From Carya illinoinensis (lineage: Eukaryota; Streptophyta; Magnoliopsida; Fagales; Juglandaceae), in NCBI RefSeq assembly GCF_018687715.1, contig NC_056765.1, positions 25,423,129 through 25,487,128 on the forward strand: DNA of 64,000 nt. The letters are read 5' to 3'. Position numbers and translations under genes: made by a program. This document shows, in pieces, positions 10,796-23,835 of this stretch. The notes beneath the pieces are model-generated. The model saw only the letters and a program-made list of their open reading frames with translations, was not told where the DNA came from and did no database searches. The number at the start of each line of letters is the position of its first letter. The stretch's first letter is position 1.

Positions 10796-11910
10796 ATCAA
10801 AATTGGTGTTTTTCTTGTAATTGTGTAGATTAAAATATCCCTAATAGTCGATCATGTTGTTAGTTAAAAGATGCCGTAATAAGAATTGTTTTACCATATA
10901 GCATTGATACACTCATGTCAGCTATTGTTCGAGTTATTGACTGGTGCGTATTACAAAATTCGCTATTTTCTCTCATCGGATCTTGGTTGAGATGTTGAAT
11001 CGAACGCTTTAGGAGAGTTATTTCTTGTAGTTTAATGCTAGAATCATAGAGAAAATATGCTGACAATTGGTACCTACTAAAGTAGCATGACACATGATTA
11101 TTACTTATAAAAAAAAAGAAACAAACAAGAATCCGATTGTCTCTCTCCCTAATAACCCTCAAGATCTAAACGTACTAAGAATTGTCTATCAATCATTCCT
11201 CTCCTTCAGTCCAGCGCCATCCTCTAGTCTGCGTGACAAAGCTCCATTTTCGACATTGTCCTTCGGCTACCCTCCCACTGGCTTTGTCCCCCCACAAATC
11301 CAAGCAATATATTTTCTTTTTCTCCATTTTTTACTCGAATGCTAGGGTTTTTAATCTACAAATATTATAATTTTAGAATCAGTTGTATTCGATTTACAAA
11401 TGTTAAGATTTGTTATGTTTATTTTTATTATTACTGACCTTTTATATAGATTGGAATTGAATTAAACTATTTGTAGATCTCATTTTTTCAGACTTGGATG
11501 GAGAAATATCACAAAGTAATAACAAGCATGTAATCTATTTAGAATCATGTATGCCTCTCAATTTAACAATCAATATTTATTGATAGCTAAACCTTGTTAA
11601 TATGCAACTAAAAGTGAAGCACAACAACATTTCAATACATTGTAGCTAATATCCATAATCATTTACTATGAGAAAATAAAACATCTTAACAAATATGTAT
11701 ATACAATTCAGGCATCTAGCAAAAGCATCGTTGAATTTTTTAAGGCAACAACATGCACTTGCTACATTTTCTGCTTGCGCTTCCTATAACAAAGTAGCTA
11801 TCACATAAATATAAGCATGCATTTTTGGTGAAAAAATTATGTGGCTCTGACTTTGTTTTGAATCTGGTTGGATTTCTAATTAGTTAATTCAAAGGCTGGA
11901 CTTGCAATAG
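10796..11910. other. Intergenic DNA upstream of the FAR1 pseudogene
   Basis: No coding similarity seen. The 11180-11345 stretch is C/T-rich and could be an old 5' UTR of the downstream FAR1-type pseudogene, followed by an intron-like AT-rich part. This is inference only. Confidence 0.35.
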
Positions 11911-13300
11911 ATTCTGCCATGGATCTCTGATAATGAGTATGATGAGGTATGCTTTGATAATGAGCAGGAATGTGATGAAACCATTGAAGAACCTGAATGA
12001 AATTTTCATATGCAGAAAAAGTTCAGTCTTACTTTATAAAGTATGGTAAGCAAAAGGGGTTTGGAGTGTGTAGAAGGAATTCTAAACAGTAATAAGATGG
12101 GAATGTCAGATGGTTTACCTTGGTATGTGCGCGGCAAGGCATGTCAAAGAGTAAGGTTGCCAATATTCTCAAGCCAAGACAAATAGAGAAGATATAATGT
12201 AATGCTAATATTAATGCGACGATGAATGATAAAGGCAGATATGCCTTGTCTAGAGTAAAGTTGGAGCATACACATGCTTGTAGTTCAAAAAAGGCAAAAC
12301 ATTTAAGATGCTTTAAGAAGGTTAATTCTCGTGTGGATAAGAGGCTTGAAGCAAATGGAAAGGTAGGAATGAGAATGTCCCCCGTTGTTGAGGTGGTGGT
12401 TATGAGAATGTGTCATTCGGTGAGATGTTTCAAAACTATATTGACAAAGCACGACAACTTCGCCTCAGGATTGGAGGTTCTAAAGCTCTATGCTACTTGA
12501 AATGCAAAAAACAAATTTGAATTTTTATTATGAGATAGCTGTGGACCATGACTTGAGGTTAAAGAATTTGTTTTGGGCTGATGCCCCAAGTAGAGCTACA
12601 TATGAATCATTCAATGATGTGATTACATTTGACATAACATAACCAATTATAAGATGCCTTTTGCACCATTTAGGTGTGGACCACCATGGTCAGTCAATCT
12701 TATTTGATTGTGGATTGATATCTAATGAGGATGCAGATACCTTTGAGTGGTTGTTTGAATCATAGTTGAAGTGTATGAATGACCAACCCCCAAATGAAAT
12801 TATCATAGACCAAGACAAGGCAATGCAAATTGCAATTGCAAGGGTGTTTCCAACTTTAGGCATCGATTATGCTTATGACACATAATCAAAATTTTTCTTG
12901 AGATGTTTGGATCACATTCTTGATATGAAGAGATCAAGAGTACTCTACAGAAGTGTATGCATGACTCTTTAAGTGAGTATGAATTCGGAAGAGCGTTAGT
13001 ATGATTTGCTCGATACCTATGATCTTCATGAGAACACATGGGATCACTACGAAGTGACCGACGTTGTTGGATGTCGGCCTATGTTAGAGACACATTTTGG
13101 GTTGGAATGTCAACTACACAATGGAGTAGAGTCATAAATGCATTTTTCAATAACTGCGTTAACTTTAAGACCACTTTGAAAAAAATTTGTTAATAAGTAC
13201 GATTAAGTCATAGGAGGAATGTAGAGAATAAAGCCATTGCTGACTTTAATTCATTTAACATCGAAATTCCTTGCATCAGTTACTATCCCCTTGAGAGGAA
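11911..13300 (+). pseudogene. FAR1-RELATED SEQUENCE pseudogene
   Basis: A remnant of the FHY3/FAR1 family of transposase-derived transcription factors. In order: an acidic leader (SDNEYDEVCFDNEQECDETIEEPE); FAR1 DNA-binding domain pieces (YGKQKGFGVCRRNSKQ, then LVCARQG); the block MNDKGRYALSRVKLEHTHACSS (12222 onward); GGYENV and NYIDKARQLRL; then the MULE transposase core DHDLRLKNLFWADAPSRATYESF...GVDHHGQSILFDCGLISNEDADTFEWLF...IIIDQDKAMQIAIA (12545-12840). Degraded pieces follow (AYVRDTFWVGMSTTQ, ADFNSFNIEIPCIS). At least five stops or frameshifts interrupt it, for example TGA near 11998 and tandem stops near 12090. The SWIM zinc finger at the usual C-terminus is absent. Not functional. Confidence 0.85.
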
Positions 13301-14139
13301 GTTACTATCCCCCAATCCTTATCGAGATGGCAAGAACTTTTATTCTCTATTGTGGTTGCTCCCAAGCATGATCCGATCCTCACAGAGGTGGCGAGCATAC
13401 GCTACTTTAAGGTGCTTGCTGAAGTGATCAACACTTTTCATGGTTCTCTTAGAGGTGGTTAGCACTTCACTCCTTACGTGGAATCATGCACGTGCATTGC
13501 TAGTGCAATTATAAGCTAATTTAAAAAAATAGATAATCGACTTTTATTACATAATAAAAAAGATTATAAATTTAGATGTCATCAAATTAAATTATACGAC
13601 ACCTTTCTAAATTCCAACTTTTCCATCCTTGATTAAAACTTTTTATAATTTAGAATTTAAGTTGATAAAAAGAAACATATTTTACAACATAAAAAATTAC
13701 TACTCAATTTGATCATAAATTGATAAACAAGAATAATAGTTTGGTATAATGTGAAAATTTTAGTAGTTAGTTGGTCGTGTTGCAAAAGAAATGATAGTAT
13801 TGAAAAATGCTTTATTTTCCTATCTCATTTTCTATTAAAAAATATGATAGATTTTTCTTTCAAATCAGGTTGGATGGTGAAAAAAAGTTTCCTTGAACTC
13901 ATTAATAGATATGATAAGTCTCTGTTAAGAAAGTGATAAGCGCGTATATTTTAAAAAATTATATATTAAAAAATTAAGGTGTGTCACTTTATAAAAAATA
14001 TATTTGTACTGATTGAGTGCTCAAAGGTACACATGTCAATCTTTTAAACAAATTGAAAGAGACTTCCTCTAATCTAGTTTTAAGAAAAACCCTATCCAAT
14101 AAAATATCATTTATGTTGGCTACAACATGTGAATCAACT
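13301..14139. other. Intergenic DNA, no gene recognised
   Basis: AT-rich beyond 13500. Positions 13301-13520 could be a last decayed extension of the FAR1-type pseudogene, but no conserved motif remains. Nothing else identified. Confidence 0.4.
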
Positions 14140-14605
14140 TGATGATGTAGTTTCCAGCAATGCCTACAATGTGCTTAAACGACCTACAATAAAAAAGAAA
14201 CACTCGGCAAACCCAATAGGAGATGCCTCAATACTTAAGTCAGAGAGGAGTTAACCATTTCTATAACTAATGAATGAATCTCTAGCACATACCTAGTAGG
14301 CTATTTATAAGGATTAGAGTGTTCTACTAATGCAAAGCCCCTTTAGAAGCACGACTCTAAGTGCCTATTTTGGAATGTTACCTTCTGGAGCTTGGTTTAG
14401 TTGTTTATAGCATTCATCTAGCGTAAGTATCTCACTTGGAATTATCTCTGTAGACTTGTATCCCATTGGGATATGATTACCTGGGTTTCCACGTTGGTCA
14501 CGCCTTCTTAGGATCTATCTTTGAACCCATAAAGTGAATTTTGTATAGTTTCATCCTTTAACTGCTCACTATCATATGAGTCTCAAGTGATACCACATTT
14601 GCTCA
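14140..14605 (-). repeat. 3' LTR of the short gypsy-type element
   Basis: Direct repeat partner of 15080-15533. The ends read TG...CA on the plus strand. Roughly 75-80% similar to its partner by eye, so the insertion is old. Confidence 0.6.
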
Positions 14606-15079
14606 TTACGAAAAGTTAATTTTTGTGCACTTTCATCCTTTAGGGGTAGAGGCACTATCATGATCGTTGCATTATATGAGACGTTTGTGCTATTGAGTAG
14701 GTTATTAACCAATGACAATGTTCACACGTACTTTGTCATCTCCTCATGTTTATCCCCGAGGTCGTGTCGACTGTCGTGCATAATATTCTTTATTGCTCTA
14801 AGACTTCTTATCAAGTTGTTTGTTTCAATCCGACCCTCGCCACGTTAAGACCCCCTCATCTTTTTACTTCAAGACCTCATTTTCCCTTTCTAAGGCCTCT
14901 ATCTCCAACTTCATCTTTTGTAGCCTTTCCTCCATCTCTGTAAATGTTCTTTATGTTCTATCCACCTGTTCATCATCATAGATGTTTCTTAGCTGCAAAT
15001 TGTATGAAAGCAAATGGTTATTGGGATACTGAATCTCACTTCACTAATTAATCAAGCGTTCCCACAGACGGCCCCAAAT

Positions 15080-15533
15080 TGTTAATACAGTTTCTAGCAA
15101 TGACTACAATGTGCTCAAACAACCTGCAATTAAAAAGGGAAAAATCAAGAAATCCAATGAGGGATGCCTCCGATGCTTAAGTTAGATAGGAGTTTGTAAC
15201 TTATGAATAAATCTCTAGCACATACCGGCTATCTATAAGGGCTGAGGTGTTTTACTATGGCAAAACCCCTTCAAAGGCATGATTCTCAATGTCTAGTTTG
15301 ATATGTTACCTTCTAAAGCATGGTTCGGTTGTTGATAGTGTCTACTCGGAACAGATATCTCGCTTGGACTTATCTCTATAGATTTGTATCCCAATGAAAT
15401 ACAATTAACTAGGTTTCCATGTTGGTTGTGCCTTCCTAGGGTTTATATATGAACCTGTACGATGCATTTTGTATAGTTTTATCCTTTAATTGCCTTCTAT
15501 CATATGAGTCCAGCGTGATACCACATTTGCTCA
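15080..15533 (-). repeat. 5' LTR of the short gypsy-type element
   Basis: Adjoins the primer-binding-like sequence at 15058-15080 on the minus strand, which fixes the element's orientation. Confidence 0.65.
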
Positions 15534-15867
15534 TCTTTTACTCTCTAGCATTTCCTTGCTTGCCACACATATGTATACCCCATACAACTAAATATTAAAG
15601 CACATAATAGAAAAATAGTAATATTCAAATTCAATTGATTTTTCTTTCCAGGATAAATATTGAATTCTCAAAGGAGTCAACTCAGAACAGAAAATAGAAT
15701 TTAGGGAGTTTCGTACAGTGTTGGAACATTTCAGAATGAAATTGTATCCAAGACAACTATCTTCCAATCCATTTAACCATCAACCAATACAAACATTCCA
15801 CTTTATTAAAAATTAAATCTAATTTTACAAAATACACTTTATTTAATTAATAATACTAGATACAATC
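15534..15867. other. Short AT-rich spacer
   Basis: No gene or repeat recognised between the gypsy LTR and the LINE poly-A tail. Confidence 0.5.
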
Positions 15868-15921
15868 TTTTTTTTTTTTTTTAGAGAAATCAAGTCTTTA
15901 TTAATAACATCAACAAAATGA

Positions 15922-18900
15922 TTAAATACATTGAGGAAAATCTTCTAGATCAATCATAACATCAGTGACCCCCAAAGCATCATTGCTTAAAGCATGAGCA
16001 GCCTTATAACAATCCCTCCCTATATGATTCATCGACCATTGATAATATAATAATAATAAAGAAAAAAGAAAACAAAATTCTACAATTTCTACTATAAACA
16101 TACCAAAGCAAGTGTCATTTACTTGTTGCTTCTGGATCCTTTCAACTACTTGAAAAGTATCACCCTCCAAAATGGCCTGCTTTAGCCCCAGATCTATACA
16201 GAAAATAACATCACTTCGGGTTGCAAGTGCCTTAGCTAGTAGTGGATCAGGATATAGATCAGTGTTCATCCTTAAAGTGCCAATAACAAAACCTTCTCAA
16301 TCTAGAATGATTGCTCTAGTTCTAACCTTACAATGAATTTTATCCACTACTGCATCCCGGTTAAGCTTGTAGACATTATGAGGAGGAGCATGCCATGAAG
16401 GTACTGCTACATTGTGAGTTGCTGTTGGGGTCTTAGGACTACTATTATCCTGTTGGAAATCTTGCAAAAGAAGTAGTGAGTGATGCATGAGTTGATTTGG
16501 ATGAGTAAAAGTATCCTTGAATACAAAATCATTTCTACTAGTCCAAATCTTCTAGGAAATGATTGAGAATACTTCAACTTCCTTCTTATCAAACAACTCA
16601 AACAAATCCTCCAGAATACCCTTAAAGCCTTTCCTTTGAGACTTGAGTATTTGAATTTTGATTGAACATTGCCTCATACATCTCTAACTGAAATACACTC
16701 CCAAACTGAATGCTTAGCTATCTTAGGTTCCTACCCACAAATTGGACAACTTGAGCTATCAACAACTCTTATTTTGAAAAGGTTAAGTTTTGTAGGAAGG
16801 GCATTTAGGCAGGCCCTCCATAGAAAAGTCTTGCAAGCTTGAGGGATATTCAGTTGCCAAAGTTTTGGCCATGAGTCTTTTGAAGTCTGCACACCTGATG
16901 ATTGACCCTGCTTTTGCTCTTGAAATGCTACTCTTAAGTGATAAGCACTCTTCATAGAGAATAGACAATTATTTGTACATCTCCTAGTAAATTTGTCAGG
17001 ACTATTGCATGGACTAATAGGGATGGTTTTGATAAGATTAGCTTCTTCCTTAGAGAAAATTGCATACACTAAGGATAGGTTTCATTGCTTGGTAGTTGAA
17101 TCAATAAGCTCTAAAACCTTAGTATATGCCTGGAGGAATTTGATAGAGCTTTGAGGCTTGTAGGTAGCTAGTTGAGAGATCCACTTATCATCCCAGATAC
17201 TAACTTGTTCTCCATTTCCAATTCTCAAGAAAAGACATTTTTCCAACAATGATCTTGCAGCCAACAGATTTTGCCAGACATAAGAAGGAGTAGTACTTAG
17301 TCTAGCTTTGAGGAAATTTGCATTTGAAAAATACTTTGTTTTAAGAACCTGTGTTGCCAAGGAGTCAAGACTTAAAAATCCTCCAACATTGTTTTGCCAG
17401 CATGACAAGATTGAAGTCTTCAAATCTTTGCTTTTCTCTTCTGATCCCACTTTATCTAGTGGATTTTGTTTTTATTGGTCTGTTGACCCCACCAATAGTT
17501 CTTCATAACTTTGTTAAGCTCATAGATCAGCTTCTTTTGTAGTTTGAACAATCCTATATATTTAGTTGGTATTGCTTGGATTACTAATTTTAACATCACC
17601 TCCTTACTTGCCTAAGATAGAAAAGTTGTTTTCCAGTTGCTCAACCTAGCTCTTACTTTAGTTGGACCTTGACCTTCCCACAATGGATGGTAGCCTTAAA
17701 TATTTTTCATAAGATCCAGTGACTTTTATTCCTGCAACTCTAATAATCAGATCCTTAGGCTCACTTATGGTGTTGCTGCTAAAAAAGATAGAAGTCCTAT
17801 TCTTGTTTAGCCTTTGATCCAAGGCTTTTTCATAAACATCTAGAAGGCTGATCATCTTGCTCCATTCAAGAGAGTTTGCTTTGCAAAACAACAGACTATC
17901 ATCTACAATAAATAGGTGGCTAATGGAAACATGACTTCTGCCCAGAGGCAATCCAGTAAGCATACTATCCACTTCAGCCTTATTTAATAAACAATTGAGG
18001 GCATCAGAGCATAGGATAAAAAGATAGGGTGAGAAAGGATCACCCTATCTTATTCCTCTTGAAGGGAAAAAGCTTTCTTGTAGGGATCCATTTAAAAGAA
18101 TGGAATTAGACACAAAGAAGACACATTGCATGATAAGATCAACCCATTTTTGTACAAACTCCATTTTCATCATAACTACCTGCAAGAACTTCCATTCAAT
18201 CCTGTTATAGATTTTACTTATGTCTAGCTTTAAGGCCATAAAACTTTCTCTTCCCTTCGTTCTACACCTCATTGTATGTAAAACTTCGAAGGCTACAATC
18301 ACATTATTAGTAATAAGATTGCTTGGAACAAATGCACTCTGAGTTGGTAAGATCATATCAGATAGAACAAATTTCAACCTATTTGCTCGGACTTTTGCAA
18401 TAATTTTGTAAAAGACATTGCAAAGGCTAATTGGCTTGAAGTCTAAAACAATGGAGGGAGTTTTCTTTTTTGGTATTAGAGCAATGAAGGTATCATTAAG
18501 GCCCTGTGTCCACCTTCCATGATTAAGGGCCTTTAAAATTGGAACACATACTCCAGGTCCCACAATATCCCAGTGTTGTTGATAGAAAGCAATAGGAAAG
18601 CTATCTGGTCCAGAGGAGCCAAGAGGATTTATTAATAAAACAACTTCCTTAACTTCCAGTTCAAATAAAACTCTGGTGAGGCTAATATTCATCTCCTCAG
18701 TGATTGAATTTTGAAATGGACTTAGGCATATATCAATGCCTTTAGGATTAGAAGTAGCAAACAAGTCCTGAAAAACTCCTAAAAAGTGCTACTAATAAAT
18801 TCAATGTCAAAAGAGGAGTTTCCATACCTGTTAGTGATCTTAGAGATGGTATTAGTCTTCTTTCTTTGACTATTACACTTATAGAAATATTTAGTATTCT

Positions 18901-19946
18901 TGTCCCCATCCTTTAGACAAGCTTGCTTTAACCTTTGCTTCCATCTAACGTGGTCCTCTTCTATTAATGCATTTACCTCACATTGCAACTGTTAAATATC
19001 TACATTAAAACTTCAAACATTTGATTTTTACAAGTGTTTGATCTTCTCAAGCTTAGAGTTGATTAGCTTAGTCTGGCCTTTGTGGGAATTCTTACTCCAT
19101 TGTTTTAGTCTCAATTGACATTTTTTCAAACTTGTAGTGACACTTGATAATAAGCTTGGGGAACACATCAAACCCTGCCATGCGAGATGAACAACTTCAT
19201 TACATCCCTCATATCTTAAAGGTCGCACTCTGTTGATATGGTCATTTGAAGCAATAAGAGAGACCAGTAATGGTTTGTAGAGTGCTTGTAGAGTATTGTC
19301 CATAAGTGCTGAGCCACTCAAGGTTACCAAAAGCTCGATCTAACTTTTCTTTTGTGAAAACATCACCTTCCCTATTATTACTACATGTGTACTTGTCACC
19401 ATTATATCCCAGATCACTCAATTCGCACTCCTCAATAACCAACTTGAAAGCTTCTACCTGACCATAAGGTCTGTTAGCATCACTATCTTTTTCACTGTGA
19501 ATGAGTATTTCATTAAAATCTCCCATGCATAACCAAGCTATAATTGTAGTAGGTTTGAGTGCACATAGGAGACTCCAACTTTCCACTTTCTTAGCAATAA
19601 TTGGGTTCCCGTAGAAGCATGTGAAGATCCATTTCTTTCCATTAAGAGGCATAGTGACACTAGAAAAAATGTGCCATTGTGTGAAAGAGAGTAGTTCGAC
19701 ATCCAACTAAAATCTCCAAAAACGAGCCAGACCCCTACTCCACCCTTTATTGTTTACCATAAAACTGTTTTCAAAACCAATTTTATTCCTTATAAATCCA
19801 ACTTTCTTACTACCACACCTTATTTCAATGAGAAAGAGAACTTGTAGGTGCTTAGTGTTCGCCATGTGGTGAAGCTCACTAACTATTCGAGGGTTCCTAA
19901 CCCCTCGACAGTTCCAGTTAAGGTAACTAATTGTTGTTGGTGGCAA
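15922..19946 (-). pseudogene. LINE ORF2: endonuclease, reverse transcriptase, RNase H
   Basis: In intact elements this protein nicks and copies into the target. Endonuclease pieces: LNWNCRGVRNPR and LFLIEIRC (19946-19800), MGDFNEI (about 19525). Reverse transcriptase: FKPISLCNVFYKIIAK (about 18440), AFVPSNLITNN, then KLDISKIYNRIEW where the family's catalytic aspartate (YDR) has become asparagine, and LFIVDDSLLF in place of the FADD box. zf-RVT: PQACKTFLWRACLNALPTKLNL...CPICG (16860-16735). RNase H: YKLNRDAVVD near 16365 and LGLKQAILEGDTFQVV near 16190. At least six breaks; clearly dead. Confidence 0.85.
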
Positions 19947-19999
19947 CCTCCACTAAGTCAACCTACCTTGATCTTTGCAGGAGTAAGCCTTGCCTTCTT

Positions 20000-21288
20000 T
20001 TTCTTCAACTAAATGCTGCCTTCCAAACCATCCTCATCAACCAATAGTAGCATTTTCTTTGAGGGCCCAGTAGACTTGGCTGAGATTAACTGTTGTGCTT
20101 CATAAGAGGTGTATTATGGGCCCTAGCCCTCCTCTTCCACTTTGTTACGTTGGCAGATTGAGTATTATTAATAGGGATCTCCTTTGATTTTTTGTCCATA
20201 TCCTTATCAGTAGGGTCAATAAATGTCACATAATCTTAATGCATGAAATCACTAGCCACCTCCTTCAAAAGAATATTCTGTTCCTCACCAGACTCATTTT
20301 AAAAATTCAAACTGTCATAGGAAATGATAAAACTAGCTGTTTTGGGAGTGCTAGTGTCTTCAATTAGAAATGTTTCCTTTTCCTTCTCCACAATCACATT
20401 TTCCTGTGATAATACCTTAGAGTGTGCCTCAGACTCTCTCATTTGGTTACTCTTTTCTTTTTTAGCAGTGTTGCTATCTTCCTCATCGGAGTTCCATTGC
20501 CGACGACAGGAATTACTAGAGTTGAAACTACCATCATATTTTTTTGATCACCAAGCCACCAGATGGAGTAGAGTTGGCCCTTAACCATTGGCCATATCGA
20601 TAATGGTTAGTCTAGTCTCCAAAGGACAAACATAATTCATGAATGTGCTTCAGTGTCCCACACTTGAAACAAAAATTAGGAAGTCTCTCGTATTTGAAGT
20701 TGATCCAAATCTGTTTGCTATTGAAACTTAAAAGTCTACCACAAACCAAAGGTTTTGTGATATCAACTTCTACCCTTAACCTCAAGAGAGTGCCCTAGCC
20801 AATCCCTTCATTGTCAACATCCACAGTGAGTACTTTGCCAATGGTTGAGCCAATGAGATATCCCATATCTCGTATCATGACTGCTAGTGGAAGGTTATGC
20901 ATTTGGATCCATAAAGGTTCAAATCAAAACTAGATATCTTTTGAGGACAAATTTCCTTCAAAGTGCTGCAGACTTACCAAGTATCTATCAAAGGACCACG
21001 GTCTGCCCTGAAGAACTTTTTCTTTATCATGGACATTCTGGAACTCCACAAAAACTTGTTATCTCCCATTTGTTTAAAAGTGACCCAGCCAACTGATCTC
21101 CAGACTTTTGATAGAGTCGAACGAAAGGCTTCTTTATTAACTGACTTATCAGTTATGATTATTGCAAGAATGCAATGTCTCCCACAAGAACATATAGTAT
21201 TAACTACATCTTCAGTAACTAATATGACTTGTTTTTCTTCTTCTATAAGAGTTAGGCCCTTCCATTACTTCGTTAGTTCCTCTGCCAT
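20000..21288 (-). pseudogene. LINE ORF1: DUF4283 RNA-binding domain plus zinc knuckle
   Basis: The gag-like first protein of plant L1 elements, which binds the element RNA. From the ATG at 21288: MAEELTK.WKGLTLIEEEKQ, then AIIITDKSVNKEAFRSTLSKVW, then FKQMGDNKFL and, after a frameshift, GRPWSFDRYLVSLQHFEGN. This continues as LWIQMHNLPLAVMIRDMGYLIG and ends in FCFKCGTLKHIHELC (about 20675-20630), a CX2CX4HX4C knuckle. Several stops and at least two frame changes. The low-conservation tail between 20600 and 20000 leads to ORF2. Confidence 0.8.
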
Positions 21289-21739
21289 TCCTTTACCCCC
21301 ACTCTTGAAGAATAATCTCCAAGAGACACAAGCTTTTAAGACAAAGCAACCAACCTCACTCTTTCAGAGAAGGAGATGACTCCGCATAATGTCATAATTT
21401 TATATTAAATACAGTTTTAAAATATACAAAGTCTATGCATTGTCTTTAAAAATCAAAAGTGGGGAGTATTAGAAAAAAGTATTATTTATTTATTTATTTT
21501 ATGGATCTTAAATTTGCTCCATTCTTTTCACAAGAAATTCACGATACTAGTGCAGTTAATCTTCCCCGTTTAATCTACAGTTGCAAGAAAGTTACAAACC
21601 AATTAATCATTCTCGAATTGCAACTGTGAAAGCTCCGTTGTGGAGCTTCAAGAGGCTTGAATGGTTCCTCACGTCTCCACACCAGCTCGTTATGAGCCAT
21701 TACTAACTTTGCAAAAGCTACTTTAGTTATTTATCTATA

Positions 21740-22040
21740 TTTTCTCTATTTCATATAAATAATCTTATTTCAACTTTTTTTAACTTAATTTTAAAGTTTT
21801 TTCTTATTACTAATAAATTTAAACGTTTTTTCACATTTGTTCTTATAAACATTCTTAATTCATCTCATCTCATCTGATTATTAAAATTTTCTCAAATTTT
21901 CACATAAAATAAAATAAATAATTTAATTTTTTTAAATTTCAAAATAAAAATAATATTAAAAAAATATTCTAACAATATTTAATTCAACTTTTAACTTTCA
22001 TCTCATCTCATCTCATATGTAAAAATAAACGAGACTTAAT
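21740..22040. mobile_element. MITE (ATCTCATCTC family)
   Basis: AT-rich, with 'ctcatctcatct' twice and a core 'aaaataataatattaaaaaaatatt'. Its complement matches the copies at 23455 and 34787; the same orientation is seen at 51835 and 52918. No coding capacity. Confidence 0.6.
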
Positions 22041-22869
22041 ATTTGCAAGGTCTCCGTCAAAATGCTGTCATACCAATAATCATACAAAGCTCTAAAATCT
22101 TCACCAACTTCTCCTTTATTAATAGATTAATTTTGGTTAAAGAATTTTGTATACATTATTCAGATTTAGTGTTACTAATTTAGAAGAATTACGTACCTAC
22201 TATTCTAGACAGTAATTGCTGGCTATAATTAAATGACTTAAATAAAATATTTTGACCAAAAACTTCAATTCATCGCAAGCTGCTGAATTAATGACCTTTG
22301 AGGTTAGAAATAAAAAGCTCTGCTACCCTTTGTCTCCCTCCCTGCACAGATGCAAACAATATCTCAATCACATGAACAGGAATATTGCAAATACATTGAT
22401 TTTTCATGTGTTAGTTGGCTATGAGTATTTTAAACAAGCAATTGCCCATATTTTAAAGCAAGTGTATCAAACTATGTTTGGTTTACACGTCCCATGGATT
22501 AATGACTCAGAAACTACTTGAATTTATACTAATTTTGCGGATCATATGTGCTAGCTAGGCAGTCACTATATCTTAAGTTGAAATCCCGGATGCATCCATT
22601 TATTTATCAATCTTATCCTCTTGGGCCATGCCGATATGATTTAAGAATCTTATGGTGCATACGCATGGTCCATGATGTTGATGCCCACCGGTCCACCTCG
22701 TGGCTCAAGTATCCATTTGTATTTTGTGATGTTACATGTACATAACTTCTAATAACACAAAAACAATAGAGAACTATTTGGCCTGATTTCTACGTGGGGA
22801 TTTTTATAATTCTAGACACAAGTTTTAAACAAGGAACTAGACAAATTATGTAAAAACAATAGGGAATAA

Positions 22870-23065
22870 TAAGAAACTAGAGTAATGCTAGATATAAATC
22901 TTGAATAGATAAGTTCTATACAAGTCTTTTGTAAAAAAATAGGTCCCATTAATAAAGAATAGTTTCTTTTACACTTTTTTTAGATGTGGTCTGTTTTTTT
23001 TTTTTTTTATAAAGGCTTGTATGAGATTTGTCTCTTTGAGATTTGTACAAATCATTTCTCTTTTA
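22870..23065. mobile_element. Short inverted-repeat element (gagtaatgctag type)
   Basis: Starts 'gagtaatgctagatataa' and contains a T run and 'aggtcccattaataaag'; ends near 'tacaaatcatttctc'. Resembles other 'agtaatg(c/t)ta' elements in the window. Limits are approximate. Confidence 0.4.
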
Positions 23066-23454
23066 TAATAACATTAGAAGAATATTTAAGAGAACAATAG
23101 AAGTCTTGAGTTTGAACTCAAACTCTAATCTTAATCCTATTTAATTAAATATTTTTAGTATGAACACAACTATGCCAACTTTTTCGAGTACAATTAGTTT
23201 GGCTTTAGAACAAAAACACAATATTTAATGCTATGGAATATTTCAAAGATGTTTTTAGAAGGCATATTGACCTTGATTTGATTAGTGCATATCTTTTTCT
23301 TTCCAGAAAAGACCCACCATACAATGTTGGGTATCATGTTTGATGTGAACAAAGAATAGAAATGGGATGTCTCCAACTAAGGTCGACTCTAGAAATTCTC
23401 TTTTGGGAATAGAGAGCAAAAGATAAAAGAAACAGAGGTAGCCATCATGAGAGA

Positions 23455-23835
23455 GGTTTGAATAGTGAGTTAAGATGAGATAAGATAAGCTGAGATAAAA
23501 GTTAAAATTTAAATAAGATATTATTAGAATATTATTTTTTAATATTATTATTATTTTAGAATGTGAAAAAGTTGAATTGTTTATTATATTTTATGTGAGA
23601 ATTTGAGAAAGTTATAATGATTTGATTAGATGAGTTGAGATTAACTATCTGAATCTAAACGGGATTTAGATTCAGAGATGAGATAAGATGGTTTTAAATG
23701 AAAGTTAAATATAATATTATTTAAATATTATTTTTTAATATTATTATTATTTTAAAATTTGAAAAAGTTAAATTATTTATAATATTTTATATAAAAATTT
23801 TAAAAAATTATAATAAAGAGATGGGACGATAATGA
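23455..23835. mobile_element. Two head-to-tail MITE copies (ATCTCATCTC family)
   Basis: Copy 1 (about 23465-23665) and copy 2 (about 23668-23835) both run from 'gatgagataag' through 'ttttaatattattattatttta' to a T/A-rich end. Between them is 'tctaaacgggatttaga'. The tandem placement suggests insertion of one near or into the end of the other. Confidence 0.6.

Larger units (their letters stand above)
14140..15533 (-). mobile_element. Short gypsy-type LTR element, internally deleted (TRIM/LARD-like)
   Basis: Two direct repeats of about 460 bp (14140-14605 and 15080-15533) align along their length, for example 'ctagcacata', 'gatatg/aatac' and 'gataccacatttgctca'. In minus orientation the 15080-15533 copy is the 5' LTR. 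Directly inside it lies aatttggggccgtctgtggg, close to the gypsy primer-binding region TTGGCGCCGTCTGTGGGAA. The 474-bp interior keeps only a scrap of gag-like coiled sequence (MEERLQKMKLEIEALEREN, near 14940-14870). No pol domains. No clear polypurine tract or 5-bp target duplication, so the outer limits may be a few bases off. Confidence 0.7.
15868..21385 (-). mobile_element. L1-type LINE, nearly full length but decayed
   Basis: A minus-strand non-LTR retrotransposon. Reading 5' to 3': ORF1 (from about 21288) with DUF4283 and a CCHC knuckle; ORF2 with endonuclease, reverse transcriptase, zf-RVT and RNase H; then a tail seen as a T run at 15868-15882 on the plus strand. Domain order is complete, so it inserted close to full length (about 5.5 kb). 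Many frameshifts and stops followed. The 5' limit is approximate. The bases after the tail (aatactagatacaatc) have no convincing partner at the other end. Confidence 0.85.

Noticed and set aside
15853..21550. 'atactag' at both ends of the decayed LINE as a target duplication
   Set aside because: Only 7 bp, and the right copy lies about 160 bp beyond the likely 5' end; too weak to claim.
22252..22745. Two adjacent open frames as a small gene
   Set aside because: No domain, no matching splice signals and ordinary intergenic composition.
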